DNA from: a virus | IMG/VR virus record: IMGVR_UViG_3300025684_000072 | Coordinates: 1-23,234 of that record | DNA length: 23,234 bases | Reading direction: 5' to 3' (one strand) | Part shown: piece after piece, positions 1 through 6,982 of the stretch | Position numbering within the stretch: the first letter of the stretch is position 1 | How the letters are laid out: the number at the start of each line of letters is the position of its first letter | Translations under genes and position numbers: made by a program | The notes under the pieces: model-generated | Told to the model about the DNA's origin: nothing | The model's database searches: none | What the model saw: the letters and a program-made list of their open reading frames with translations, nothing else

Positions 1-237
1 TCCCCAATCAACATCGTACGTTCCAACCCAAGGCAATACAAAGGTGTCTGCTGCACTTCCTGCTTTAGTAGTGTCTATTCTAATTATAAATCGTGTATCG
101 CCTCCTACTATATCAGTATCACCAACATACGAAGAATCATACACACTTCCCCATCCAATATCATTAGAACTTCCTCTACCCCATCCTATGTTATTATTGG
201 TCGCCCCTTGTCCCCAACCTATTGTATTATTTGCCAT
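1..237 (-). CDS. Distal fibre/surface protein with IGWG repeats, 3' truncated by window edge
   Basis: The ATG is at 235-237 and 79 codons are visible before the window ends, so the C-terminus is missing. The N-terminus carries three imperfect copies of an N-x-IGWG repeat (NNTIGWGQG, NNNIGWGRG, SNDIGWGSV), then a segment reading DTTKAGSAADTFVLPWVG and YDVDWG. That second segment resembles the start of the BspA-like/PKD-like surface modules found at the end of Bacteroidota phage structural operons (known family, recalled rather than searched). The gene follows the connector gene by about 50 bases. I infer a host-recognition or appendage protein at the distal end of the late operon. The repeats are read directly; the function is inference. 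Confidence 0.75.
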   Translation of the reverse strand, partial: MANNTIGWGQGATNNNIGWGRGSSNDIGWGSVYDSSYVGDTDIVGGDTRFIIRIDTTKAGSAADTFVLPWVGTYDVDWG

Positions 238-288
238 TCTTGTTCAAATAAATTACTAACTTCTCTATGTTGCTTTGCTTCGGCTTAC

Positions 289-786
289 CTATAGCACCCA
301 TCCCTTAAATGTTGCGTCTGAATCTGGAAATATGTCGTCATTTGAATTTGAACGATATTCTGGAAACAGATTTTGATTAAAACTCATATAATCCACGAAC
401 CTCCTTGTGTAATAGTCGGCAAACTCTCTCTCTTTGGCGACTAAATAGTCCACCTCTCCTTTATCAACGCTTGTCGAATTTTCGCTCGTGTGTTTGAATA
501 TCCCACCATTCTTTACCTGATAAGCAGCAAACGGTAAATAGTCCACCATAGCGAAGTGAATAAGCATCGGTTGAATATAGGTAGTTACGAGTGTTAAATA
601 ATCACCAGATAACGTGTCAGCTATTATGTCAGCAGAAATCTTGTTGTATAAATCTGTTCCCAAGTAATTCCTAACGTGTATCTCTTGGGCTATCTTTATG
701 AAATGAATGAATTTATCTGTATCCACATTTCCATCCAATATGGAATTGCGAACAAGGTCGGTGCGGGTTATGAATAGTGCTGTCAT
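289..786 (-). CDS. Head-tail connector/head completion protein (DUF6712-like)
   Basis: The product is 165 aa. It starts MTALFITRTDLVRNSILDGN and contains IAQEIHVRNYLGTDLYNKI, a central KNGGIFKHTSENS stretch, a tyrosine/arginine helix (YYTRRFVDYM) and a C-terminal FKGWVL. This pattern matches my memory of the DUF6712 family, which sits just after the portal in Bacteroidota phages and is thought to be a neck adaptor. Its ATG overlaps the portal stop codon by four bases (ATGA), so the two are probably translationally coupled. That position fits an adaptor bound to the portal ring. A gp6-like connector is the likely role, but this was not verified by structure. Confidence 0.65.
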   Translation of the reverse strand: MTALFITRTDLVRNSILDGNVDTDKFIHFIKIAQEIHVRNYLGTDLYNKISADIIADTLSGDYLTLVTTYIQPMLIHFAMVDYLPFAAYQVKNGGIFKHTSENSTSVDKGEVDYLVAKEREFADYYTRRFVDYMSFNQNLFPEYRSNSNDDIFPDSDATFKGWVL

Positions 787-2564
787 TTCTTAGGTAAAAA
801 TCCGTTATTTGGCATATCAACAGGTCGGGTAGCTACTTTCTTGTCGTTTACCTCCGGTTTAAATCCGTCTTTCTTAGCTTGATTCACGCTTACTTCAGCA
901 TTAGGATTGCCAACATCAGGATTAACGCCTTTAGCACGGTAAGTCTTGCGCATCCAGAAATGATGGCAATTACCACCGCCTTTATAAAACCAAACATTGT
1001 AGGTGTCTGCGCCTCTTGGTCCCCATCCTGCGTTAACTACCTTTTCTTCTAAAGCAAGGATATCTTCTTTTCGATATATCTTCTTCGCTGCAACCATTTT
1101 TCGGCAAAATTCTCTGGAATTACCAGAAGTAGTAAGTGGTGCATATTGGTATCTTACTTTAAATCGAACATCATCCACATTCCCGTCTTGTTCCGACTTC
1201 GCCTTTGGTCTTGCTGTACCCGTAGAAGCTAATCCTATCATCATATCTAAAACCTCTTCTTGGTCATAGTCAACAGGTCTTTCATCAACCAATTCCCAGT
1301 TCTCTAAATCTTCATCCTCGCCATCAAGTAAATCAAAAACCCTATCATCAACATCAGGCATTTCTTTAGACATTTGAACTCCGTCATTCGCCTTAACGCT
1401 TGTTCCGTCATTCGACTTTACGCCTGTTTCTTCCTCTCTCGTTTCTTGGTCAGCGACATTCGACAAATCGGTAAACTCTAACGGCTGTAATGTTCTAAAG
1501 TAAAGGTTTAACGAGATATTATTAACCGCTAGTATCTTGTCAAACGCATCTAACAGAAGTTCCTGAAATGGTCTTATAACGGTATTGTCCATTAATATAG
1601 AAGCCGTCTTTAACTCGTCAGCGTTATTCCCCAGACCTGTGTTGTCCTTAATCCCTAAAAGCATAGGAGAAACCACCCTATGACTCATCATTACCTTCTT
1701 AGTGCTTTCGTCTGAAAGGAATTGGTATTGGTTGTGTGCTTCGCTTAATTGGATAGGCTCAATCGTTGCTGCCTGTGCCGCATCATCGTTAAATGCTAAC
1801 ACAAACTTACCCGCATTAGAACTACCACTCCATTTATCTCTTATTCGGTTTTCAAGTAGTTGTCTCTCTTCCTCGTTTGGCACTCCATTATTAAAATTAA
1901 TAAGCATCGAAGGAGCAAGCCCATTCATTATGTTGTTTAAATGGTAGTTAGCAATCTCCTCTTCTAACTCCGCGTATTGAAGCCCTCCTTGGTAGTCCAC
2001 AGGAGCGTAGTAGAAGAAACCTGCACGGTAAGGTTTAACATATAGAATCTCGATAGATTCCTTTGAGAATCCAAAAGCAGGTATTCGCTTGACCTCCTCG
2101 TTTGGTTTTAATTTCTTCCAATCAGATGCATAGTAATATGCTTCTACATCACCATCTTCATTTGCTTTCTCGGCTCTTAATGTTTGTACCGGAAAATGCT
2201 CTGCCTGAACGATTTTAGTTCTATTTTTTGAGTATATAACCTGAATAGCACATTGTCCCATAAGTTTTAAATCGTATGCCAGCTTCCGCACACAATCCTT
2301 ATGGAACATCGTAATCGCTTGGGCATATTGGTCAGGTTTGCGTGATGAATCTGTAGCATCCAAACCACGTCCGTAAATCATCTCTGAAATACCATTAATG
2401 ATAGCGTTGTTCGATGGAGAGCCGTTGTACCTGTCAATCAAATATTGAAAGTAGTCGTTATCGTCACCATAAGCCACCCATTGCTTGTTTCTAACCTCCG
2501 TAATCTTAGGGGAGGAGTAAGAAGCGAGCGCAACTACACTAACTTCGCTTTTTGGTTTTTTCAT
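783..2564 (-). CDS. Phage portal protein with an acidic linker and a C-terminal extra domain
   Basis: The product is 593 aa. Residues 20-370 read as a portal protein: GDDNDYFQYLIDRYNGSP near 33-50, NAIINGISEMIYGRGL (53-68), LAYDLKLMGQCAIQVIY (95-111), and SHRVVSPMLLGIKDNTGLGN (294-313) in the wing/stem area. Residues 370-460 form a low-complexity acidic linker with a short tandem repeat (VKSNDGTS, VKANDGVQ). Residues 463-545 form a compact extra domain with FCRKMVAAKKIYRKEDI, NAGWGPRGADTY and YKGGGNCHHFWMRKTY. The portal makes the dodecameric DNA channel of the head. The tail domain may be a fused head-morphogenesis module (inference). The start overlaps the upstream gene by ATGA. Confidence 0.85.
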   Translation of the reverse strand: MKKPKSEVSVVALASYSSPKITEVRNKQWVAYGDDNDYFQYLIDRYNGSPSNNAIINGISEMIYGRGLDATDSSRKPDQYAQAITMFHKDCVRKLAYDLKLMGQCAIQVIYSKNRTKIVQAEHFPVQTLRAEKANEDGDVEAYYYASDWKKLKPNEEVKRIPAFGFSKESIEILYVKPYRAGFFYYAPVDYQGGLQYAELEEEIANYHLNNIMNGLAPSMLINFNNGVPNEEERQLLENRIRDKWSGSSNAGKFVLAFNDDAAQAATIEPIQLSEAHNQYQFLSDESTKKVMMSHRVVSPMLLGIKDNTGLGNNADELKTASILMDNTVIRPFQELLLDAFDKILAVNNISLNLYFRTLQPLEFTDLSNVADQETREEETGVKSNDGTSVKANDGVQMSKEMPDVDDRVFDLLDGEDEDLENWELVDERPVDYDQEEVLDMMIGLASTGTARPKAKSEQDGNVDDVRFKVRYQYAPLTTSGNSREFCRKMVAAKKIYRKEDILALEEKVVNAGWGPRGADTYNVWFYKGGGNCHHFWMRKTYRAKGVNPDVGNPNAEVSVNQAKKDGFKPEVNDKKVATRPVDMPNNGFLPKK

Positions 2565-2908
2565 ATTATAATAAATTCGTTATCTCGTGAATCTTCGGAA
2601 ACATACACGTCCTTGTTCACAGAGTAATAGTCGTTCAAATCTTGGTCAATGTCTTGGTCAGAGCAAAACACCTTGTCTTTGTATATCACACTTAAGCCAT
2701 CTAATATCGTCAAGTCATAGAACCTACCCTCAAATAAAGAAAACGCATTAGAAAGCGTTAAATAGCCTTCTACGTTAGAAGCGGCAACCGTGTAAGTGCT
2801 AATTGTGTTCTTGGAATCATCCCGTAGCTTCAATGTAACGGAAGTAGGATAGCTTCTGGGAATCACACTCAAGGTCTGTGGGTCGGTGCTTGTAGTTAAA
2901 ACTTTCAT
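2561..2908 (-). CDS. Conserved phage structural-operon protein, unknown function
   Basis: The product is 115 aa, with no signal peptide or TM segment. Readable stretches are VIPRSYPTSVTLKLRDDSKN, FSLFEGRFYDLTILDG, VIYKDKVFCSDQDID and LNDYYSVNKDVYV. The beta-rich pattern and the place directly before the portal (ATGA overlap) suggest a small virion or assembly protein. I recall similar proteins beside portals in Bacteroidota phages, without a known role. It is the first gene after the terminator at about 2967-2996, so it begins a new transcription unit with the portal, connector and fibre genes. Confidence 0.7.
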   Translation of the reverse strand: MKVLTTSTDPQTLSVIPRSYPTSVTLKLRDDSKNTISTYTVAASNVEGYLTLSNAFSLFEGRFYDLTILDGLSVIYKDKVFCSDQDIDQDLNDYYSVNKDVYVSEDSRDNEFIII

Positions 2909-2966
2909 AACTTGATTGCTTAGCTATCTATATAACGATTAAAAAAGAAAGTTTTGTGTTAACTCC

Positions 2967-2996
2967 AAAAAAAAAGAGAGCCTTACGGGACTCTCT
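2967..2996 (-). terminator. Rho-independent terminator
   Basis: Read on the minus strand, AGAGAGTCC-CGTAA-GGCTCTCT folds into a stem (AGAGAG/CTCTCT plus CC/GG with one bulged T). It is followed at once by nine T residues (2967-2975). It ends the two-gene unit of the 67-aa and 31-aa genes and sits about 60 bases before the portal-operon start. Confidence 0.85.
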
Positions 2997-3022
2997 CTTC
3001 AAACTAACTAACCAACCTAACT

Positions 3023-3118
3023 TCAAAGAAAACTTCTTATTATCGAAAATAACACTAAAAATGCTACTATCCAAATGCCTTTACGGCTTATCTTGTCTAT
3101 TACTTCTATTGCTTTCAT
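3023..3118 (-). CDS. Very small single-pass membrane protein (31 aa)
   Basis: The ORF has 31 codons, from ATG at 3118 to TGA at 3023-3025. The protein starts MKAIEVIDKISRKG and continues as IWIVAFLVLFSIIRSFL, a basic amphipathic N-terminus followed by one strong TM helix. It lies 26 bases after the 67-aa gene and ends about 30 bases before a terminator, so it is the last gene of a two-gene unit. The fit between the ORF and the promoter/terminator borders is the main evidence that it is real. The function is unknown; a small holin-like or inner-membrane effector is possible but cannot be shown. Confidence 0.6.
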   Translation of the reverse strand: MKAIEVIDKISRKGIWIVAFLVLFSIIRSFL

Positions 3119-3144
3119 CTGTCTAAAATTTGCTTAATTTTCTG

Positions 3145-3348
3145 TTAAAATTTAACTGTTCGTTTTAAATCCTCTAATCTGTTCACTCTTGGGCTCTCCG
3201 CATTCTTAGTAGCGTCTATCAATTCCATATCTGAAATTACTCGTGTCCAAGTCTTACCTGTTACCGTCGAAGTGTAGCTAACACGGTAGTGTCCGTGTCC
3301 TGCGCTTAGAAATGTGAAATCTGAAAGTTTAGGCTTAATAGTAGGCAT
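3145..3348 (-). CDS. Small hypothetical protein, first gene of a two-gene unit
   Basis: The product is 67 aa, starting MPTIKPKLSDFTFLSAGHGH. It has a beta-rich middle (YRVSYTSTVTGKTWTRVIS) and a basic C-terminus (RLEDLKRTVKF). There are no cysteines, no signal and no TM. I do not recognise a family. It is preceded by a strong Bacteroidota-type promoter (3374-3404) and an A-rich leader, and is followed by the 31-aa membrane protein and a terminator. It is therefore expressed separately from the capsid and portal operons on either side. Confidence 0.7.
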   Translation of the reverse strand: MPTIKPKLSDFTFLSAGHGHYRVSYTSTVTGKTWTRVISDMELIDATKNAESPRVNRLEDLKRTVKF

Positions 3349-3373
3349 CTGTCGTTGTTTTTAAATGTTTCAA

Positions 3374-3404
3374 CAAATATAATAAACAAATGTTAACATC
3401 CAAA
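3374..3404 (-). promoter_or_regulatory. Bacteroidota-type promoter P1 (TTTG-19-TATATTTG)
   Basis: On the minus strand, TTTG (3401-3404) is followed after 19 bases by TATATTTG (3374-3381), a full match to the Bacteroidota -33/-7 consensus TTTG/TAnnTTTG. The A-rich leader with AAAAACAAC leads to the ATG at 3348. The -33 box begins only about ten bases after the T-tract of the previous terminator. TTAACATTTG occurs twice in tandem here, and the copy nearer the start belongs to a 17-base core shared with promoter P2 at 19417-19448. Confidence 0.8.
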
Positions 3405-3413
3405 TGTTAAGCC

Positions 3414-3440
3414 AAAAAAAAGAGAGCCGAAGCTCCCTTT
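3414..3440 (-). terminator. Rho-independent terminator after the tail tube gene
   Basis: On the minus strand, AAAGGGAGC-TTCG-GCTCTC is followed by eight T residues (3414-3421). The stem is closed by a UUCG tetraloop and has one G-T pair. It ends the long unit containing capsid and tail tube genes, and promoter P1 follows directly. Confidence 0.88.
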
Positions 3441-3457
3441 AATTAAGTGTACCTAAA

Positions 3458-3976
3458 TTAAGGTGTTGGATTGATAGCAGAAGATGAATCATCCGTTGGT
3501 TCGTCACAGAAGAACGGAGGAGCGGTTTCTTGAGCAACAAGCGAAAGCGTAAAGCCGCTTAAATCACCCATAGCAGCACCGGTAGCAATAGAGCCGCCAG
3601 TAACCTCACATCCGTTATCTTTGCCAACCAAGAAGAAATTCCCGTTGTAATCCTCTACCACCACCTGTGGACGACCGTGAGCAAGTAATTTAATTTGCTC
3701 CTGTGTCGCTACGTCCAAGAATGTTAAAGTAAGATTTAAGGTAGTCTCGTAGAAAGTCGTGCCATTCTCTCTGGAAGAGTTGATAGCGGTTTCTAACGAC
3801 GAATTACCCTTAATCTCATATTTATAGAAGTCCTCGGCATCGTTTAGTGTGATGCTTCCAGACGATGGAGAAAGTGCAGCAGTAACAGCCGAGTAAGGGG
3901 CAAAGTAAACACTTTTCAAACCACCTACTGAACTCTTACACGGCAACACCCTTCCATTTGAAACTGAACAAGCCAT
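3458..3976 (-). CDS. Major tail tube protein (probable)
   Basis: The product is 172 aa, starting MACSVSNGRVLPCKSSVGGL. It contains YFAPYSAVTAALSPSSGSIT, TTFYETTLNLTLTFLDV, HGRPQVVVEDYNGNFFLVG, KDNGCEVTGGSIATGAAMGD and LSGFTLSLVAQETAPPFF. This beta-rich layout and length match what I recall of tail tube subunits in Bacteroidota siphoviruses, where the motif RPQVxVEDYNGNFFLVGxDNG is characteristic. It forms stacked hexamers around the tape measure. It lies directly after the capsid gene, with a GC-rich hairpin between them, and before a strong terminator. The N-terminal GRVLPCK and the CxV later are cysteine sites of unknown use. The family call comes from memory, not a search. Confidence 0.7.
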   Translation of the reverse strand: MACSVSNGRVLPCKSSVGGLKSVYFAPYSAVTAALSPSSGSITLNDAEDFYKYEIKGNSSLETAINSSRENGTTFYETTLNLTLTFLDVATQEQIKLLAHGRPQVVVEDYNGNFFLVGKDNGCEVTGGSIATGAAMGDLSGFTLSLVAQETAPPFFCDEPTDDSSSAINPTP

Positions 3977-4002
3977 ATGTTGAGATTTAGAAGTTAAATA
4001 TA

Positions 4003-4024
4003 GGGGAGAGCGTTAACCCTCCCC
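4003..4024 (-). other. GC-rich hairpin between capsid and tail tube genes
   Basis: On the minus strand, GGGGAGGG-TTAACG-CTCTCCCC forms a strong stem (one G-T pair) 7 bases after the capsid stop codon. There is no clean T-tract (TATATTTA follows), so it is a weak terminator, an attenuator or an mRNA-stabilising element rather than a full stop. It may set the ratio of capsid to tail tube transcripts (inference). Confidence 0.55.
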
Positions 4025-4030
4025 GTTTAA

Positions 4031-4978
4031 TTATGCAAGAGTAAGCAAGGTACAATCGCTACCAATACCGTATTGGATTCCGGAAGTAAATCGCATTACT
4101 ACACGTACATTCTGCGAACCGTCTAAATCTGCCATATCAAGAACCTTAACCTCGTTGTGGTCGCTTAACAAGCCAGTACCGAAGTAAAGGTTGGATTTTT
4201 GGGCAGCCACGATGTGGTCAGATGGCATACCGGGAGCAAGTTGCATTTTGATACCCTCGTAAGAAAGAGCATTCCCGTTGTTATACCATTGTGTCCCAGC
4301 AGCGTTAACACCCGCAGCACCAAGACCAGAAGCACCAAATCCACCCAATGCACGGATGTAGGCTTGGTAAGCAGCTTGAGGTACGTAGATAGTCAAATCC
4401 TCTTTACCGAATAGAGCGGTAGGAATAGTGTCAACCACACTTCCTAGAAGGTCAATTACATTTGTAGAAGAGAACGCAGTCTCGGTAAGGTTAGGTGCAT
4501 CATTTACAGTAGCATCAGCAGCCATAAGCACAGTAAACCCATCGAACTCACCAGCGGTAGCGTTTACACCACCCCAGATGTTGTTCTCGGTCTTCTCAGC
4601 TACCATTCCTGCAACGTGAGCGATGATGAAATCGCTGAAAGAAGGAGGCAGGTTGTCAAATGCAGAGTAACCCATTTGAACAGCTTCCCAGTCAGAGCGG
4701 AAATCTTTCTTACAAAACTCAAGGTTCACTTGGAACTCTTCAGGTTGAAGGATGCGCTCGGTTAGAGTGATAGTTCCGGTATCGGTAAAATCACAAGAAC
4801 CATCTTTAATTACGTTAGCATCAGCAGCAACCTTCTTGATTACTTCTTTGTACTTAACGTTTGGTTTGATTTCAATCGCACCATCTTCCAAGGTCTTCCC
4901 AGACAGAAGAGCGGCAGCGATATACTTACCGGCAAAATCGCCAGCGTAAGAAGTGGTAATACTAGTTGTAGTAGCCAT
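4031..4978 (-). CDS. Major capsid protein (HK97-fold, probable)
   Basis: The product is 315 aa, starting MATTTSITTSYAGDFAGKYI. Readable parts are a long N-terminal arm, LQPEEFQVNLEFCKKDFRSD (a typical P-loop/spine region), FSDFIIAHVAGMVAEKTENN, TIYVPQAAYQAYIRALGGF, and a C-terminal domain with MQLAPGMPSDHIVAAQKSNL, VKVLDMADLDGSQNVRVVMR and GIQYGIGSDCTLLTLA. The length, the position directly after a scaffold gene and the C-terminal pattern support the shell protein. An A/T-rich 14-base gap separates it from the scaffold stop. No cleaved delta domain is evident inside the ORF, consistent with a separate scaffold. Confidence 0.85.
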   Translation of the reverse strand: MATTTSITTSYAGDFAGKYIAAALLSGKTLEDGAIEIKPNVKYKEVIKKVAADANVIKDGSCDFTDTGTITLTERILQPEEFQVNLEFCKKDFRSDWEAVQMGYSAFDNLPPSFSDFIIAHVAGMVAEKTENNIWGGVNATAGEFDGFTVLMAADATVNDAPNLTETAFSSTNVIDLLGSVVDTIPTALFGKEDLTIYVPQAAYQAYIRALGGFGASGLGAAGVNAAGTQWYNNGNALSYEGIKMQLAPGMPSDHIVAAQKSNLYFGTGLLSDHNEVKVLDMADLDGSQNVRVVMRFTSGIQYGIGSDCTLLTLA

Positions 4979-4992
4979 AATTTAAAATTGAT

Positions 4993-5604
4993 TTATAGAT
5001 TAGAAATTTTTTGTAATACTTTATCTCTTGTAGATAAATTTCGGTTAGGAGAAAGCTTGAACATTTGTCTTTGTGCGTTGCTTTCAGGTGAATGCTTTAA
5101 AGGAGCAGCAGCAGGTTCTTGAGAAAGTTGAGCCTCTACTTGAGCAGCAGCTGTTTCAGCAAGTGCTGTTTCAGCAAGTGCTTCTTTTTCGATTGTTGCG
5201 GAAAGTTCAGCTTGAACTTCTTCAGTAGGCTCTTTAGCTTTCATCTCTACCATCTTCTCAATCATCGCTTTGATTTCTTCGATAGCAGCAGCAAATTCCT
5301 CTTTAGTTACGTAAAGCGTTTCTTCAGCCATTTCAGGAGCGGCTTCTTCTTCAGGCATTTCTTCCACCTCTTTGATTTCTGAAATGATACCTTCTTCTAC
5401 CACTACCAAGACTTTGCCATCCTCAAGAGAGTATTCGCCCACAGGAAGTGCAACCTTCTGGTCTTCGGTAACTATGAACACCTCATAGTCTTTCTCAAAT
5501 GATTCAGCCTCTAACACCGTACCATTCTCGAGTTTCATTTGCGCCAACTTCACTTCCATCCCTAGGAGTGTTCGTATAGCGCTAATTGCATCAGTTGATT
5601 TCAT
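4993..5604 (-). CDS. Capsid scaffold protein
   Basis: The product is 203 aa and strongly acidic in the middle. The order is an N-terminal segment with MEVKLAQMKLENGTVLEA, FIVTEDQKVALPVGEYSLED and VLVVVEEGIISEIKE, then a Glu/Ala/Met-rich helical region (about 80-165) with the short tandem repeat ALAETALAETAA, and a basic C-terminus RDKVLQKISNL. This composition and its place between protease and capsid genes are typical of an internal scaffold removed during head maturation. In some phages the basic C-terminus binds the capsid (general knowledge). A short tract EVKLAxM is also found in the protease (residues 37-43). Confidence 0.8.
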   Translation of the reverse strand: MKSTDAISAIRTLLGMEVKLAQMKLENGTVLEAESFEKDYEVFIVTEDQKVALPVGEYSLEDGKVLVVVEEGIISEIKEVEEMPEEEAAPEMAEETLYVTKEEFAAAIEEIKAMIEKMVEMKAKEPTEEVQAELSATIEKEALAETALAETAAAQVEAQLSQEPAAAPLKHSPESNAQRQMFKLSPNRNLSTRDKVLQKISNL

Positions 5605-5614
5605 ATAATTAAAT

Positions 5615-5761
5615 TTAAGAATTACGATATATACTTCCTATGCCTTGCGCCCATAACGAGCCATCGCAGCATTTCCTTGAATAGGTGTTTGTGTCCTTGC
5701 ACAAGCACGCTCTTGAACTATTCTTTGGGCTTGTGTAGCTTGGTGTTTTGTCTTTATCCAT
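5615..5761 (-). CDS. Small cysteine-rich conserved phage protein (48 aa)
   Basis: The ATG at 5761 overlaps the stop of the upstream fibre gene by eight bases (ATGGATAA), a coupling mode also seen at 6370-6377. The product carries ACLCKDTNTYSRKCCDGSLW and AQGIG, with four cysteines (19, 21, 31, 32). I recall the same signature (CLCxDxNTYSxKCCDGSLxAQGIG) in structural operons of Bacteroidota phages. That is why this frame is preferred over two longer overlapping readings of the same DNA. The role is unknown; the cysteines could make disulfides or bind metal. Its location between fibre and scaffold genes suggests a virion-associated or assembly role. Confidence 0.7.
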   Translation of the reverse strand: MDKDKTPSYTSPKNSSRACLCKDTNTYSRKCCDGSLWAQGIGSIYRNS

Positions 5762-6377
5762 AGTTCTGAACCTTTTGAATGAAAAAGATAATATCCCACA
5801 CTGAAGCCGTACCTCCAATAGCGGTTATCTTCCATTGACTACCAACACTTGTAAAGTTAGCATCAGCATAGTATTGAAACATTCCGTGGTAGTCGTGTGC
5901 CACATCATTACCCTTCGGAAATGTGATAGTGTCTCTGATTCTGTCGTATGGTGTGCCGTTTGCGCCCTCTAAGACGAGTTCGAGATACGTTTGGTTAGCG
6001 TTAGCAGAAGACATCTTAAATACTATGGTCATTAAATAGGTGTCATTTTCAAAATCAGCTAATACCTTACCATCTTCGTAGTAATCAATTCCCGTATGCG
6101 ACCTATAAACAGTTCCTGCATCATTTGGTAATATCACCTCAACGCCATCTGTTAATGATAGCTTACTTGCAGATGTGTATTGCCCATCATCATATCTTGC
6201 CCATCCTAAACCTGAATCTGCACCTCCTTGTGGGTAAATCTTACGCCATTCTCCATTCCAAACGGTATATACACCAGATGATGTGGTAACATACGCCCCA
6301 TCTTCTATTTGGTAAGCGTTTCTTACATCGTCCGTGTCAACGTCTACTTGAACCTTGTATGAAGTATTTTTAACCAT
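5754..6377 (-). CDS. Putative head fibre/decoration protein with jelly-roll-like C-terminus
   Basis: The product is 207 aa. A short N-terminal part (MVKNTSYKVQVDVDTDDVRN, then GAYVTTSSGVYTVWNGEWRK) is followed from about residue 57 by a beta-rich domain: WARYDDGQYTSASKLSLTDG, VEVILPNDAGTVYRS, TYLMTIVFKMSSANANQTYL, HDYHGMFQYYAD and SQWKITAIGGTASVWDIIFF. Such a layout, with Trp/Tyr-rich strands and an Ile/Phe-rich last strand, is common in trimeric phage fibre or C1q/TNF-like jelly-roll domains (inference from pattern). It starts eight bases inside the end of the protease gene and so is part of the head operon. A tail or capsid decoration fibre is most likely; the host ligand is unknown. Confidence 0.55.
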   Translation of the reverse strand: MVKNTSYKVQVDVDTDDVRNAYQIEDGAYVTTSSGVYTVWNGEWRKIYPQGGADSGLGWARYDDGQYTSASKLSLTDGVEVILPNDAGTVYRSHTGIDYYEDGKVLADFENDTYLMTIVFKMSSANANQTYLELVLEGANGTPYDRIRDTITFPKGNDVAHDYHGMFQYYADANFTSVGSQWKITAIGGTASVWDIIFFIQKVQNYG

Positions 6378-6939
6378 TTAAGATTTCTATTATCTTGCTC
6401 AAAAGTTCGTCGTCTTCATTCTTCTTTTCCGCCTCTAGTTTGTCGGCAAAATAACCCTCAATAGAAAATCCTTTTACCTTACCAGTCTTAACGTAATCAT
6501 TCCAGACTTCGTCGTTGTTTACTTTGACCGCACCCATCCAAGTGCCTACTGGTAACTTCATTCCGTAGAATGCTGATTTGTCCTTCTCTTGGTCTTCAAC
6601 TATCCAAGATTCAACTAACGTCAAACCGTTTAAGGAATATTGATGCTCAAGTGTAGAGTTGTTTTGATTACCACGAATAAGGTACATTTCAGAAGCTTTA
6701 CGAACGGTGTCTTTAGAAAAATAGATATACCATTCATCGTCAGCGTTCTTTCGGTAAATAGGTTTATTTGGGATTAAGAGCGCGCCTAACAAGATACGTT
6801 TCTCTTTATCCATTTCAGCAAGTTTAACTTCCTCCGATTTTAAAGCAATGAAATCTTCTTCGATAGCTGGGTTCTCCACAACGGAAATAGCCTCGATACC
6901 AATTTGCTCTTCATCCAATACGAGTTCTACTATACGCAT
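6370..6939 (-). CDS. Prohead protease, XkdF-like
   Basis: The product is 189 aa. It begins MRIVELVLDEEQIGIEAISV and contains LLGALLIPNKPIYRKNADDE, WYIYFSKDTVRKASE, TLEHQYSLNGLTLVESWIVE, FYGMKLPVGTWMGAVKVNND and VKGFSIEGYFADKLE. This matches the PBSX XkdF-type putative serine protease family. By analogy with other herpes-assemblin-like proteases, H99 and S111 (in VESWIV) are candidate catalytic residues. It would cut the scaffold that follows two genes later and free the head interior for DNA. About 43 bases separate it from the tape measure stop, with no convincing promoter or terminator between them. Confidence 0.8.
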   Translation of the reverse strand: MRIVELVLDEEQIGIEAISVVENPAIEEDFIALKSEEVKLAEMDKEKRILLGALLIPNKPIYRKNADDEWYIYFSKDTVRKASEMYLIRGNQNNSTLEHQYSLNGLTLVESWIVEDQEKDKSAFYGMKLPVGTWMGAVKVNNDEVWNDYVKTGKVKGFSIEGYFADKLEAEKKNEDDELLSKIIEILNG

Positions 6940-6982
6940 AACTAATTAACGTTTACGGTTGAATATTTTGCATTTTTAATTT

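Noticed and set aside
44-259. Plus-strand ORFs (this one and many others such as 1003-1269, 5119-5382, 8373-8765, 14711-15139)
   Set aside because: They lie opposite well-supported minus-strand genes, have no coupling or motifs, and read as low-complexity shadows.
4165-4353. 62-aa minus-strand ORF inside the capsid gene
   Set aside because: It is fully nested in a strong capsid reading frame and shows no motifs.
5638-5835. 65-aa reading over the Cys-rich mini-gene
   Set aside because: It lacks the conserved-looking cysteine signature, runs deep into the fibre gene, and competes with the better-coupled 48-aa frame.
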